From Pseudomonadota bacterium (lineage in GTDB: Bacteria > Pseudomonadota > Gammaproteobacteria > Enterobacterales > Enterobacteriaceae), in contig JAFACP010000138.1 in assembly GCA_023425455.1 (NCBI GenBank), forward strand, positions 1 through 6,079: DNA of 6,079 bases, read 5' to 3'. Both the position numbers and the translations under genes were made by a program. Below are positions 1 to 6,024 of the stretch, in pieces. Position 1 is the first letter of the stretch. Every line of letters starts with the position of its first letter. Under the pieces are notes generated by a model. It made no database searches. It was not told the origin of the DNA and saw only the letters and a list, made by a program, of their open reading frames with translations.

Positions 1-118
1 TCTCATCATAGACCGAAAGCCCACCTACGCCGGAATCAAACACCAGCACGGTGGGACGCAGATCAGAAGGTGTAGCTGCCAGACAAGGTGTATTCCCGTC
101 CTGCAGTTTGGTAGCCAT
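1..118 (-). CDS. murI: Glutamate racemase MurI, 5' end only (partial)
   Basis: Only the first 39 codons are inside the window; the gene continues past base 1. Glutamate racemase is a cytoplasmic enzyme that converts L-glutamate to D-glutamate for peptidoglycan stem peptides. The ATG at 118 opens a reading frame beginning [17 protein letters not shown] and reaching [19 protein letters not shown]. The DSGxGG motif (residues 28-33) is the N-terminal signature of the family. The roughly 20 residues before it match the N-terminal extension of E. coli MurI, the form known to be activated by UDP-MurNAc-L-alanine. The start codon lies inside btuB, in another frame, giving a 56-bp overlap (63-118). 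Only a weak GAG-type ribosome binding site precedes it, so translational coupling to btuB is plausible (inference). Confidence 0.95.
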   Translation of the reverse strand, partial: MATKLQDGNTPCLAATPSDLRPTVLVFDSGVGGLSVYDE

Positions 119-1910
119 AAACTGTCTCGTAATCTTTATCGAACAGGTTGGCTATTTTACCACGAACTGTCAGGTGTGAGGTGACAGGATATGAAACTGC
201 GATATCCCACAGGCTTACACCGCCCATTTTGACTTCACGCGTCGGATAGCCGCTGAAGTCGTCATCATAGCGCGTTCCCAGATAGCGGTAAGCAAGATTC
301 CAGTCAACATCCCAGGTTTGCCAGTCAAGCTGGTATTTCACCTGCTGTTTAGAGCGACGCTTGAGCACTTCGTTGGTTTTCGCATTACGCGGGTCGACGT
401 AATCATAGGAAATCTGATGCGCCACCGGGCCGGTATCAAACTGCGCTGTCGCTTCGATCCCTTCGATACGTGCTTTGTTCACGTTGTAAGGGCGATTCAT
501 CGCGTCATAGCCAATCAGGTTGTCGACATCATTACGATAAGCGCTAATGCGCCAGTTAACCGGTCCCGTTAGCCCTTCAAAGCCACCTTCCCACTGCTTA
601 CTCTCTTCAGGTTTGAGATCCGGATTACCGTATTTCTCGCTATGGATCTGGCTCATTGTTGGTGCTTTATATGCTGTACCGTAGGAGGCAATGAAGCGAT
701 ATCCTTCAACAAACTCCCACGCCGCGCTGGTTTGCCAGGTGCTATGGTTGCCGAAATTGGAGTTGTCATCATTACGGGCAGCGGCTTCCAGAGTCACGCT
801 ATTGAACTGTTGCATACCGGAGAGGAAAACGCCGGTATTGTGCTGCTCGTATCCTTTCTCAAGAAGCCCCGTTCCCGCCTGCGTTCTTTGTTTCTGCCAG
901 TCCAGACCCGCACCAATATTACCGTGCCCAACCGTCACATTATTCATCCACTGGGCGGTATATTGCTTCACATCATCCATGGTGGAGGATGCAGCATAAC
1001 GTCCTTTGCTCGGATCATAGTTCAGGTCTTTGCTACGGCCATAACCCGCAACCAGTTGAGATTGATAAATTCCCTGGCTATAACGCAGCCCGGTATCCCA
1101 GTTCTGGCTATACAGCTGGCGCGTGTCCGGCCTGCCCGTGATCGCGGTGTAGTCATCATTGTAAGCGTCGTAACCGTCATACGCCGTGCGATTGTCGTAA
1201 CCAAAGCCACGGAAGAACCCGCTCACGCTGTCGGTAATCTGCTGTTCCACAGAGCCGTACAACGACTTACTCATAAAACCATCACGGTCAGGCTGACGTG
1301 GTGCATCCTGGGCATCAATATCAAAACCCCGTGTATAGGTGTAATTACCGGCCATCGTGATTTTGGTTTTATCGAACACCTGCTGGAATGAGCCATCATA
1401 GGTTTGATAACCCTTAGAACCGATTCCAGCAGATATTTCTGCCCCCGGCTTATCGCGCCCGGTAATGATGTTGATCACGCCGCCAATCGCGTCAGAGCCA
1501 TACAGCGCTGAACGAGGTCCACGGATATATTCAATACGCTGAATCAGCGAGGTCGGTATTTGGCTCAGATCGGGAACGTTGCTGATCCCCGCGTTATTCA
1601 GAGGAACACCGTCAATCAGCACCAGAACGTGACGGGATTCAGTACCGCGAATAAAGGTCGAAGACGTTGCCCCCATCCCACCACTTTGGGCGATATCCAC
1701 ACCTGGCAGGCGAGACATGATTTCAACAACACTCTTTGCCTGCCAGCGCTCGATATCTTCACGGGTTACAACAGAAGTCGGGGCTAAAACGGTATTGACT
1801 GGTTGCTCAAAACGGTTTGCCGTCACCACCAGCGAGTCTGAGTTATCCTGCGCCCAGCCCGAAAATGCCGTGACGGAAAGCGCCGTCAACAGCGATACTT
1901 TTTTAATCAT
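63..1910 (-). CDS. btuB: Vitamin B12 outer-membrane TonB-dependent transporter BtuB
   Basis: BtuB binds cobalamins at the cell surface and imports them to the periplasm using TonB/ExbBD energy; BtuCDF then completes uptake. In E. coli it is also the receptor for E colicins and phage BF23. The 615-residue protein (E. coli: 614) starts [10 protein letters not shown], with a signal peptide ending GWA at residue 20. The TonB box DSLVVTA follows at 25-31, then the plug (about 32-150, with [16 protein letters not shown]) and a 22-strand barrel ending in the terminal aromatic GSYTF. A DRDGF segment sits where the E. coli calcium-binding loop lies. The ATG at 1910 is chosen over an in-frame GTG at 1925 because the signal peptide starts there and GGA lies 10 nt upstream. 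The ends match E. coli closely, whereas the plug and several extracellular loops differ strongly. Expression is probably controlled by the leader riboswitch. murI follows with an overlap. Confidence 0.98.
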   Translation of the reverse strand: MIKKVSLLTALSVTAFSGWAQDNSDSLVVTANRFEQPVNTVLAPTSVVTREDIERWQAKSVVEIMSRLPGVDIAQSGGMGATSSTFIRGTESRHVLVLIDGVPLNNAGISNVPDLSQIPTSLIQRIEYIRGPRSALYGSDAIGGVINIITGRDKPGAEISAGIGSKGYQTYDGSFQQVFDKTKITMAGNYTYTRGFDIDAQDAPRQPDRDGFMSKSLYGSVEQQITDSVSGFFRGFGYDNRTAYDGYDAYNDDYTAITGRPDTRQLYSQNWDTGLRYSQGIYQSQLVAGYGRSKDLNYDPSKGRYAASSTMDDVKQYTAQWMNNVTVGHGNIGAGLDWQKQRTQAGTGLLEKGYEQHNTGVFLSGMQQFNSVTLEAAARNDDNSNFGNHSTWQTSAAWEFVEGYRFIASYGTAYKAPTMSQIHSEKYGNPDLKPEESKQWEGGFEGLTGPVNWRISAYRNDVDNLIGYDAMNRPYNVNKARIEGIEATAQFDTGPVAHQISYDYVDPRNAKTNEVLKRRSKQQVKYQLDWQTWDVDWNLAYRYLGTRYDDDFSGYPTREVKMGGVSLWDIAVSYPVTSHLTVRGKIANLFDKDYETVYGYQTAGREYTLSGSYTF

Positions 1911-2149
1911 TGTTAAAGCATCCACAATATAAGAAGGATGCCGCAGGCTTCATCGATAGCACGCGATGATGAAACCAAATGCGACGTGATCCCGGCAGGT
2001 CTTCGGGCTAGGTGGCGTTTTTACGGATGAAGACTTCCCACTTACTGAACATTAAGCAGTGTCTACAGCTCTCATCCCGCCAGTCTTTACCGCTGCGCGT
2101 CAGCTCCAGATTTACACTGGATTCCCTTTTCACTCTCAGGAGACCGGAA
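1911..2149 (-). promoter_or_regulatory. Cobalamin riboswitch (btuB leader RNA)
   Basis: The roughly 239-nt untranslated leader of btuB matches the E. coli btuB adenosylcobalamin riboswitch part by part. Read on the minus strand, the P1 5' strand CCGG (2147-2144) pairs with the CCGG that ends the B12 box (1995-1992). The B12 box is AGCCCGAAGACCTGCCGG at 2009-1992. Between them lie the conserved GGGAATCCAGT...ATCTGGAGCTGACGCGCAGCGGTAA segments (about 2127-2088) and GACACTGC...GTGGGAAG (about 2063-2034). Downstream is a 6-bp TCATCG/CGATGA hairpin with loop CGTGCTAT (1969-1950), in the position of the P13 stem, and then the ribosome-binding-site hairpin. In E. coli, cobalamin binding mainly blocks translation initiation. 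The same mechanism is inferred here. No terminator with a U-run is visible in the leader. Confidence 0.95.
1918..1941 (-). promoter_or_regulatory. RBS-sequestering hairpin of the btuB riboswitch
   Basis: On the minus strand GCATCC (1941-1936) and GGATGC (1923-1918) form a perfect 6-bp stem with a 12-nt loop. The GGA of the presumed Shine-Dalgarno sequence (1923-1921), 10 nt before the btuB ATG, is entirely within the 3' arm. A folded stem would therefore hide it. This is the expected OFF-state expression platform, the same arrangement as in E. coli btuB. Confidence 0.85.
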
Positions 2150-2154
2150 ACAGA

Positions 2155-2184
2155 ATGCTACAATTAGACACGTATAGATGTCCA
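2155..2184 (-). promoter_or_regulatory. Candidate btuB promoter
   Basis: On the minus strand TGGACA (2184-2179, 5 of 6 to TTGACA) is followed after 18 bp by TAGCAT (2160-2155, 4 of 6 to TATAAT). Transcription would start near 2149-2147, just at the first strand of riboswitch helix P1. This agrees with the 240-nt leader known for E. coli btuB. The -35 box lies in one arm of the inverted repeat at 2177-2214. Confidence 0.65.
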
Positions 2185-2214
2185 GATAGCTATTAACCAT
2201 TAAGTCTGGACATC
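2177..2214. repeat. Perfect 10-bp inverted repeat spanning both -35 boxes
   Basis: GATGTCCAGA (2177-2186) and TCTGGACATC (2205-2214) are exact reverse complements separated by an AT-rich 18-bp spacer. Each arm contains the TGGACA -35 hexamer of one divergent promoter: btuB on the minus strand and trmA on the plus strand. Parts of the arms also resemble met boxes (consensus AGACGTCT), for example AGATGTCC at 2176-2183. It may be an operator or only a symmetric promoter pair; the sequence does not settle this. Confidence 0.7.
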
Positions 2215-2234
2215 CACTGCACAACCCCTACAAT
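2207..2234 (+). promoter_or_regulatory. Candidate trmA promoter with GC-rich discriminator
   Basis: TGGACA (2207-2212, 5 of 6) and TACAAT (2229-2234, 5 of 6) are separated by 16 bp. The bases directly after the -10 box, CCCCGCG (2235-2241), form a GC-rich discriminator. A 16-bp spacer, a GC-rich discriminator and an AT-rich upstream stretch (2187-2204) are features of rRNA P1-type promoters under stringent and growth-rate control. E. coli trmA is known to have such a promoter. The start near 2241-2243 would give a leader of about 25 nt. Confidence 0.75.
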
Positions 2235-2257
2235 CCCCGCGTAATTCTTTATCATCC

Positions 2258-2261
2258 AGGA
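2258..2261 (+). promoter_or_regulatory. trmA ribosome binding site
   Basis: AGGA lies 6 nt before the ATG at 2268, supporting that start codon. The resulting N-terminus, [11 protein letters not shown], agrees with E. coli TrmA. Confidence 0.8.
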
Positions 2262-2267
2262 TGCATC

Positions 2268-3368
2268 ATGACCCCCGAACACCTCCCGACAGAACAGTAC
2301 GACGCACAACTGGCAGAGAAAGTTGTCCGCCTGCAAAGTATGATGACGCCTTTCGATGCGCCCGTTCCCGAGGTGTTCCGCTCGCCAGTCAGCCACTACC
2401 GCATGCGCGCCGAGTTCCGCATCTGGCATGACGGTGATGACCTGTACCACATCATTTTCGATCAGCAGACCAAATCACGTATTCGTGTCGACAGCTTTCC
2501 GGCAGCAAGCGAACTCATTAACCAGCTGATGACCCTGATGATCGACGGCGTGCGTAACAATCCGGTACTTCGCCACAAGCTGTTCCAGATTGACTACCTG
2601 ACCACGCAAAGTAATCAGGCCATCGTCTCGCTGCTGTACCATAAAGCGCTGAATGACGAGTGGCGCGAGCAGGCGCAAGCGCTGCGCGGCGCATTACGCG
2701 CTCTGAACATCAACGTTCATCTGATTGGCCGTGCGACAAAAACCAAAATCATGCTGGACCAGGATTACATCGACGAGCGTCTGCCGGTGGCGGGGAAAGA
2801 GATTACCTACCGTCAGGTGGAGAACAGCTTCACTCAGCCGAATGCCGCGATGAACGTGCAGATGCTGGAGTGGGCACTGAATGCAACGGAAGGGTCAACG
2901 GGCGATCTGCTCGAGCTGTACTGCGGTAACGGCAACTTCTCGCTGGCACTGGCACGTAATTTTGAGCGCGTGCTGGCAACCGAAATTGCCAAGCCGTCCG
3001 TTGCCGCCGCACAGTACAATATCACCGCCAATCATATTGATAATGTGCAAATTATCCGTATGGCGGCGGAAGAGTTCACGCAGGCCATGAACGGCGTGCG
3101 CGAATTTAACCGACTGCAGGGCATCGATCTGAAGAGCTATCAGTGTAAGACGATTTTTGTCGATCCGCCGCGCAGCGGGCTGGATAGCGAAACCGAGAAG
3201 ATGGTGCAGGCGTATCCGCGTATTTTGTACATCTCCTGTAACCCGGAAACGCTGTGCAAGAATCTGGAAACATTAAGCCAGACGCACAAGGTTGAACGTC
3301 TGGCGTTGTTCGATCAGTTCCCGTACACCCACCATATGGAGTGCGGCGTATTACTTACCGCTAAGTGA
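2268..3368 (+). CDS. trmA: tRNA (uracil-5-)-methyltransferase TrmA
   Basis: TrmA uses S-adenosylmethionine to methylate U54 in the T-loop of tRNAs (m5U54, ribothymidine). It also modifies tmRNA and acts as a tRNA folding chaperone in the cytoplasm. The 366-residue length equals that of E. coli TrmA. The first ~200 residues are the RNA-recognition part. The Rossmann methyltransferase domain follows, with SAM motif [16 protein letters not shown] (214-229). Expected SAM contacts are present: Q190, Y218, N223, E239 and D299 (in [10 protein letters not shown]). The catalytic nucleophile is C324 in YISCNPETL, and the general base is E358 in HHMECG. Nothing is missing. It is transcribed alone, divergently from btuB and convergently with yijD. 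The promoter suggests coupling to growth rate. Confidence 0.99.
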   Translation: MTPEHLPTEQYDAQLAEKVVRLQSMMTPFDAPVPEVFRSPVSHYRMRAEFRIWHDGDDLYHIIFDQQTKSRIRVDSFPAASELINQLMTLMIDGVRNNPVLRHKLFQIDYLTTQSNQAIVSLLYHKALNDEWREQAQALRGALRALNINVHLIGRATKTKIMLDQDYIDERLPVAGKEITYRQVENSFTQPNAAMNVQMLEWALNATEGSTGDLLELYCGNGNFSLALARNFERVLATEIAKPSVAAAQYNITANHIDNVQIIRMAAEEFTQAMNGVREFNRLQGIDLKSYQCKTIFVDPPRSGLDSETEKMVQAYPRILYISCNPETLCKNLETLSQTHKVERLALFDQFPYTHHMECGVLLTAK

Positions 3369-3375
3369 TTTGTGT

Positions 3376-3407
3376 GCCGGATAGCGCTTCGCTTATCCGG
3401 CCTACAA
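3376..3407. repeat. REP (palindromic unit) element between trmA and yijD
   Basis: GCCGGAT (3376-3382) pairs with ATCCGGC (3395-3401). AGCG (3383-3386) pairs with CGCT (3390-3393), leaving a bulged T at 3394 and a CTT loop. The right half, CTTATCCGGCCTACAA, is the typical enterobacterial REP tail. It fills the 51-bp gap between two convergent genes, the usual location of REPs. There it may stabilise mRNA 3' ends or assist termination. There is no U-run on either strand, so a classical intrinsic terminator is not supported. Only one unit is visible, so it is not a BIME cluster. Confidence 0.85.
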
Positions 3408-3419
3408 CATCGGTTAAAC

Positions 3420-3779
3420 TTACTCCGGAAGTTCGTTCTTACGGCTACGCATACGCGAGCCAATCCAGAACACCAGCGCGACAGAGAGTACCGCAGGCAG
3501 GAAGTTAGAGCCGATATCCGGATATTCCGCACGCACGACCGTGCTATACAGCAGAACCCCCAGAATAAAGCTGGCCGCGGCAAGTCCCGGCAGCCCTACC
3601 GGCATGGTGCGATTCAGATAACGCTGATGCAGGCAGTACACCGCCAGCACCAGCGCAATTAACGGGAATACAGAGAAGGGCACGATTGAGCTGAATATTG
3701 CCGAAAACGTACCATTAATGGATAAGCCAGCGATCAATGCCAGCAACAGCGTACCTTTATCCTGACCTGACTGTTTCAT
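3420..3779 (-). CDS. yijD: YijD, DUF1422 inner-membrane protein of unknown function
   Basis: This 119-residue protein matches E. coli YijD over its whole length, including the stretch [17 protein letters not shown]. Its function is unknown. Four hydrophobic segments are visible at about residues 10-29, 33-51, 62-82 and 91-108. Positive charges occur in the central loop (HQRYLNR) and the C-terminal tail (RMRSRK), which predicts both ends in the cytoplasm by the positive-inside rule. The ATG at 3779 is preceded by AAGGTGA, a good ribosome binding site that overlaps the fabR stop codon. Only 9 nt separate it from fabR, so the two are probably cotranscribed. A link to membrane lipid homeostasis through fabR is guilt by association only. 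Confidence 0.95.
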   Translation of the reverse strand: MKQSGQDKGTLLLALIAGLSINGTFSAIFSSIVPFSVFPLIALVLAVYCLHQRYLNRTMPVGLPGLAAASFILGVLLYSTVVRAEYPDIGSNFLPAVLSVALVFWIGSRMRSRKNELPE

Positions 3780-3788
3780 TACTCACCT

Positions 3789-4424
3789 TCACTCATCGGT
3801 TTGATGTGCCAATTTTTCTTGTTCACGGCGATACCAGTAGTATGCGCCCTTGGAGATCATCCGCAGTTGCAATACCAGTCGCTCTTCGAGCTGCTTGCGT
3901 TGTTCAACGCTGACATCCAGTGCTTCGGCACCCGCACTGAAAACAATGGTCACCATCGCCTCGGCCTGTGCTTCTGTAAAGGCGCGCGGCATATGGTTTT
4001 CGAGTTCAAGATAATCGGCAAGTTCCGCAATAAAGTGCTGTATTTCACGCGCCACGGCCGCACGAAACGCGGCTGATGTCCCGGAACGCTCACGCAGCAA
4101 TAGCCGAAACGCGTTGGGGTTGTTGCCGATAAATTCCATAAATGTTGAAACGGACGTGCGGATCACACTCCCGCCTTTTGCGATACGCTGCCGCGCCTGG
4201 CGCATCAGCTGGCGCAGCATCAGGCCACTCTCGTCGACCATGGTCAGACCGAGTTCATCTACATCCCGAAAATGACGATAGAAAGATGTTGGCGCAATCC
4301 CGGCTTCGCGCGCGACTTCACGCAGGCTCAGGCTGGCAAAACTACGCTCCGCACTCAGTTGACTAAATGCAGCTTCCACCAGCGAACGCCGGGTTTTCTC
4401 TTTTTGTTGTGCTCTGACGCCCAT
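3789..4424 (-). CDS. fabR: TetR-family repressor of unsaturated fatty acid synthesis FabR
   Basis: In E. coli FabR represses fabA and fabB and senses the ratio of unsaturated to saturated acyl thioesters, tuning membrane fluidity. The 211-residue protein starts [19 protein letters not shown]. The TetR helix-turn-helix is at about 33-52 ([19 protein letters not shown]). The ligand and dimer domain follows, with [20 protein letters not shown] conserved. The C-terminal tail EKLAHQTDE is shorter than and different from E. coli's as I recall it. The frame stays open upstream to a TTG at 4550. The ATG at 4424 is preferred because a strong extended -10 box lies at 4467-4459, so upstream codons would not be transcribed. 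A GTG at 4427 is a possible alternative. GGA 13 nt upstream of the ATG is a rather distant ribosome binding site. yijD follows 9 nt later. Confidence 0.97.
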   Translation of the reverse strand: MGVRAQQKEKTRRSLVEAAFSQLSAERSFASLSLREVAREAGIAPTSFYRHFRDVDELGLTMVDESGLMLRQLMRQARQRIAKGGSVIRTSVSTFMEFIGNNPNAFRLLLRERSGTSAAFRAAVAREIQHFIAELADYLELENHMPRAFTEAQAEAMVTIVFSAGAEALDVSVEQRKQLEERLVLQLRMISKGAYYWYRREQEKLAHQTDE

Positions 4425-4458
4425 CACGATAGTTGAATCCTTCCAAAAGCCTGATGGC

Positions 4459-4467
4459 ACTATACCA
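4459..4467 (-). promoter_or_regulatory. Candidate fabR(-yijD) promoter, extended -10
   Basis: On the minus strand TGG followed directly by TATAGT (4467-4459) is an extended -10 element, with a 5-of-6 hexamer. The best -35 candidate is TAAACA (4489-4484), 4 of 6 with a long 19-bp spacer. This weakness is usual when an extended -10 is present. Transcription would start near 4452, giving a leader of about 28 nt before the ATG at 4424. Confidence 0.6.
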
Positions 4468-4521
4468 GAGAATAAAATTAATCTGTTTACCTGGCTTTGT
4501 GAATGATTGTTTACGCGCGCT

Positions 4522-4550
4522 TTGTGCTCCACTGCCCGAAAAAAGCACAA
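4522..4550. repeat. 7-bp inverted repeat between the fabR and sthA promoters
   Basis: TTGTGCT (4522-4528) and AGCACAA (4544-4550) are perfect reverse complements with a 15-nt spacer containing an A-run. It lies upstream of both candidate promoters, so it could be a regulator site. I do not recognise it as a FabR, FadR or OxyR operator. A dyad this short can also arise by chance. Confidence 0.35.
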
Positions 4551-4556
4551 CGATAA

Positions 4557-4585
4557 TTGGGTTACTTACACAATGATGTTATGAT
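4557..4585 (+). promoter_or_regulatory. Weak candidate sthA promoter
   Basis: TATGAT (4580-4585, 5 of 6) lies 17 bp after TTGGGT (4557-4562, 3 of 6). Transcription would start near 4592, about 32 nt before the sthA ATG. A second -10-like TATAAG at 4601-4606 has no convincing -35 box. Neither is certain. Confidence 0.35.
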
Positions 4586-4610
4586 TCTGTTGCTTTTATG
4601 TATAAGAACA

Positions 4611-4623
4611 GGTAAGCCTTACC
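4611..4623 (+). promoter_or_regulatory. sthA ribosome binding site within a palindrome abutting the ATG
   Basis: GGTAAGCCTTACC is a perfect palindrome around one central base and ends immediately before the ATG at 4624. As RNA it can fold as a 5-bp GGTAA/TTACC stem with a 3-nt loop. The only visible Shine-Dalgarno match, AGG at 4610-4612, is partly inside it. Folding would compete with ribosome binding. Whether so small a stem matters in the cell is unknown. Confidence 0.45.
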
Positions 4624-6024
4624 ATGCCACACACCTACGATTACGACGCAATAGTTATTGGTTCCGGCCCCGGCGGCGAAGGCGCTGCAATGGGACTGGT
4701 GAAGCAAGGAGCCAGGGTAGCGGTTATTGAGCGCTACCATAACGTTGGCGGCGGTTGCACCCACTGGGGCACCATCCCGTCAAAAGCCCTCCGCCATGCC
4801 GTTAGCCGCATTATTGAATTTAACCAGAACCCTCTTTACAGCGACCACTCCCGACTTCTTCGTTCCTCTTTTGCCGATATCCTGAATCATGCTGATACAG
4901 TCATTAATCAACAAACACGCATGCGTCAGGGATTCTATGAGCGCAACCACTGTGAAATCCTGCAGGGTAACGCCCATTTTATTGATGAACATACGCTGGC
5001 GCTGGAGTGTCATGACGGTTCTGTTGAAACCCTCACTGCCGGGAAGTTTGTCATCGCCTGCGGCTCACGCCCTTACCACCCCGATGATGTCGACTTCTCG
5101 CATCCGCGTATCTATGACAGCGACTCGATCCTGAGCCTGCACCATGAGCCGCGCCATGTGATCATCTACGGTGCCGGGGTCATTGGCTGTGAATACGCGT
5201 CTATTTTCCGCGGTATGGATGTCAAAGTGGATCTGATCAACACCCGCGATCGGCTGCTGGCATTCCTCGATCAGGAGATGTCGGATTCCCTCTCTTACCA
5301 CTTCTGGAACAGCGGCGTGGTCATTCGCCACAACGAAGAGTACGAGAAAATCGAAGGCTGCGACGACGGTGTGATCATGCACCTGAAATCCGGTAAAAAG
5401 CTCAAAGCAGACTGCCTTCTGTATGCCAACGGCCGCACCGGCAATACCGATTCGCTGGCGCTGGAAAATATTGGACTTGAAACCGACAGCCGTGGTCAGC
5501 TGAAGGTTAACAGCCTTTACCAGACAGCGCTGCCGCATATCTATGCGGTGGGTGATGTTATTGGCTATCCGAGCCTGGCTTCTGCCGCATACGATCAGGG
5601 CCGCATTGCGGCGCAGGCACTGGTAAAAGGCGAAGCGACAGCGCATCTGATTGAAGATATTCCAACCGGTATCTACACCATTCCGGAAATCAGTTCTGTG
5701 GGGAAAACAGAGCAGCAGCTGACGTCAATGAAGGTGCCTTACGAGGTGGGTCGCGCGCAGTTCAAACATCTGGCGCGTGCGCAGATCGTGGGGATGAGCG
5801 TGGGAACACTGAAGATTTTGTTCCATCGTGAAACAAAAGAGATCCTCGGTATTCACTGCTTTGGTGAACGCGCGGCGGAGATCATTCATATCGGCCAGGC
5901 GATTATGGAGCAAAAAGGCGGTGGTAACACCATTGAGTACTTCGTTAACACCACATTTAACTACCCGACAATGGCGGAAGCCTATCGGGTAGCGGCATTA
6001 AACGGTCTGAACCGCCTGTTTTAA
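4624..6024 (+). CDS. sthA: Soluble pyridine nucleotide transhydrogenase SthA (UdhA)
   Basis: SthA is a cytoplasmic FAD flavoprotein that transfers hydride between NADPH and NAD+. In E. coli it mainly re-oxidises excess NADPH. The 466-residue length equals E. coli SthA. The FAD Rossmann motif [10 protein letters not shown] is at 11-20, the nucleotide-binding motif [12 protein letters not shown] at 182-193, the second FAD motif YAVGDVIG at 307-314, and the dimerisation domain from about 345 on. It belongs to the lipoamide dehydrogenase/glutathione reductase family. However, the redox CxxxxC pair reads CTHWGT (C45, T50) and the catalytic His position near the C-terminus reads FNYPTMAE (Tyr447). 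This fits a transhydrogenase rather than a disulfide reductase. The gene is divergent from fabR. Its last 27 bp overlap the 3' end of oxyR on the other strand. Confidence 0.99.
   Translation: MPHTYDYDAIVIGSGPGGEGAAMGLVKQGARVAVIERYHNVGGGCTHWGTIPSKALRHAVSRIIEFNQNPLYSDHSRLLRSSFADILNHADTVINQQTRMRQGFYERNHCEILQGNAHFIDEHTLALECHDGSVETLTAGKFVIACGSRPYHPDDVDFSHPRIYDSDSILSLHHEPRHVIIYGAGVIGCEYASIFRGMDVKVDLINTRDRLLAFLDQEMSDSLSYHFWNSGVVIRHNEEYEKIEGCDDGVIMHLKSGKKLKADCLLYANGRTGNTDSLALENIGLETDSRGQLKVNSLYQTALPHIYAVGDVIGYPSLASAAYDQGRIAAQALVKGEATAHLIEDIPTGIYTIPEISSVGKTEQQLTSMKVPYEVGRAQFKHLARAQIVGMSVGTLKILFHRETKEILGIHCFGERAAEIIHIGQAIMEQKGGGNTIEYFVNTTFNYPTMAEAYRVAALNGLNRLF

Noticed and set aside
642..1391. 249-codon open frame on the plus strand opposite btuB
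   Set aside because: It is antisense to the certain btuB gene, has no ribosome binding site or recognisable domain, and is a typical shadow of a long gene.
1911..1925. Five-codon longer BtuB starting at GTG 1925
   Set aside because: The GTG start lies inside the RBS-hiding hairpin, and the added MDALT would precede a standard signal peptide beginning MIKK.
2830..3031. Short minus-strand frames within trmA
   Set aside because: They overlap the SAM-binding motif of TrmA and show no coding signs of their own.
4425..4550. 42-codon longer FabR starting at TTG 4550
   Set aside because: The extension covers the extended -10 promoter and is not part of the TetR fold. The conserved protein begins MGVRAQQ.
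5065..5646. 193-codon open frame on the minus strand inside sthA
   Set aside because: It is antisense to the conserved NAD/FAD domains of SthA, with no recognisable protein features. Other long frames within trmA and btuB were rejected for the same reason.
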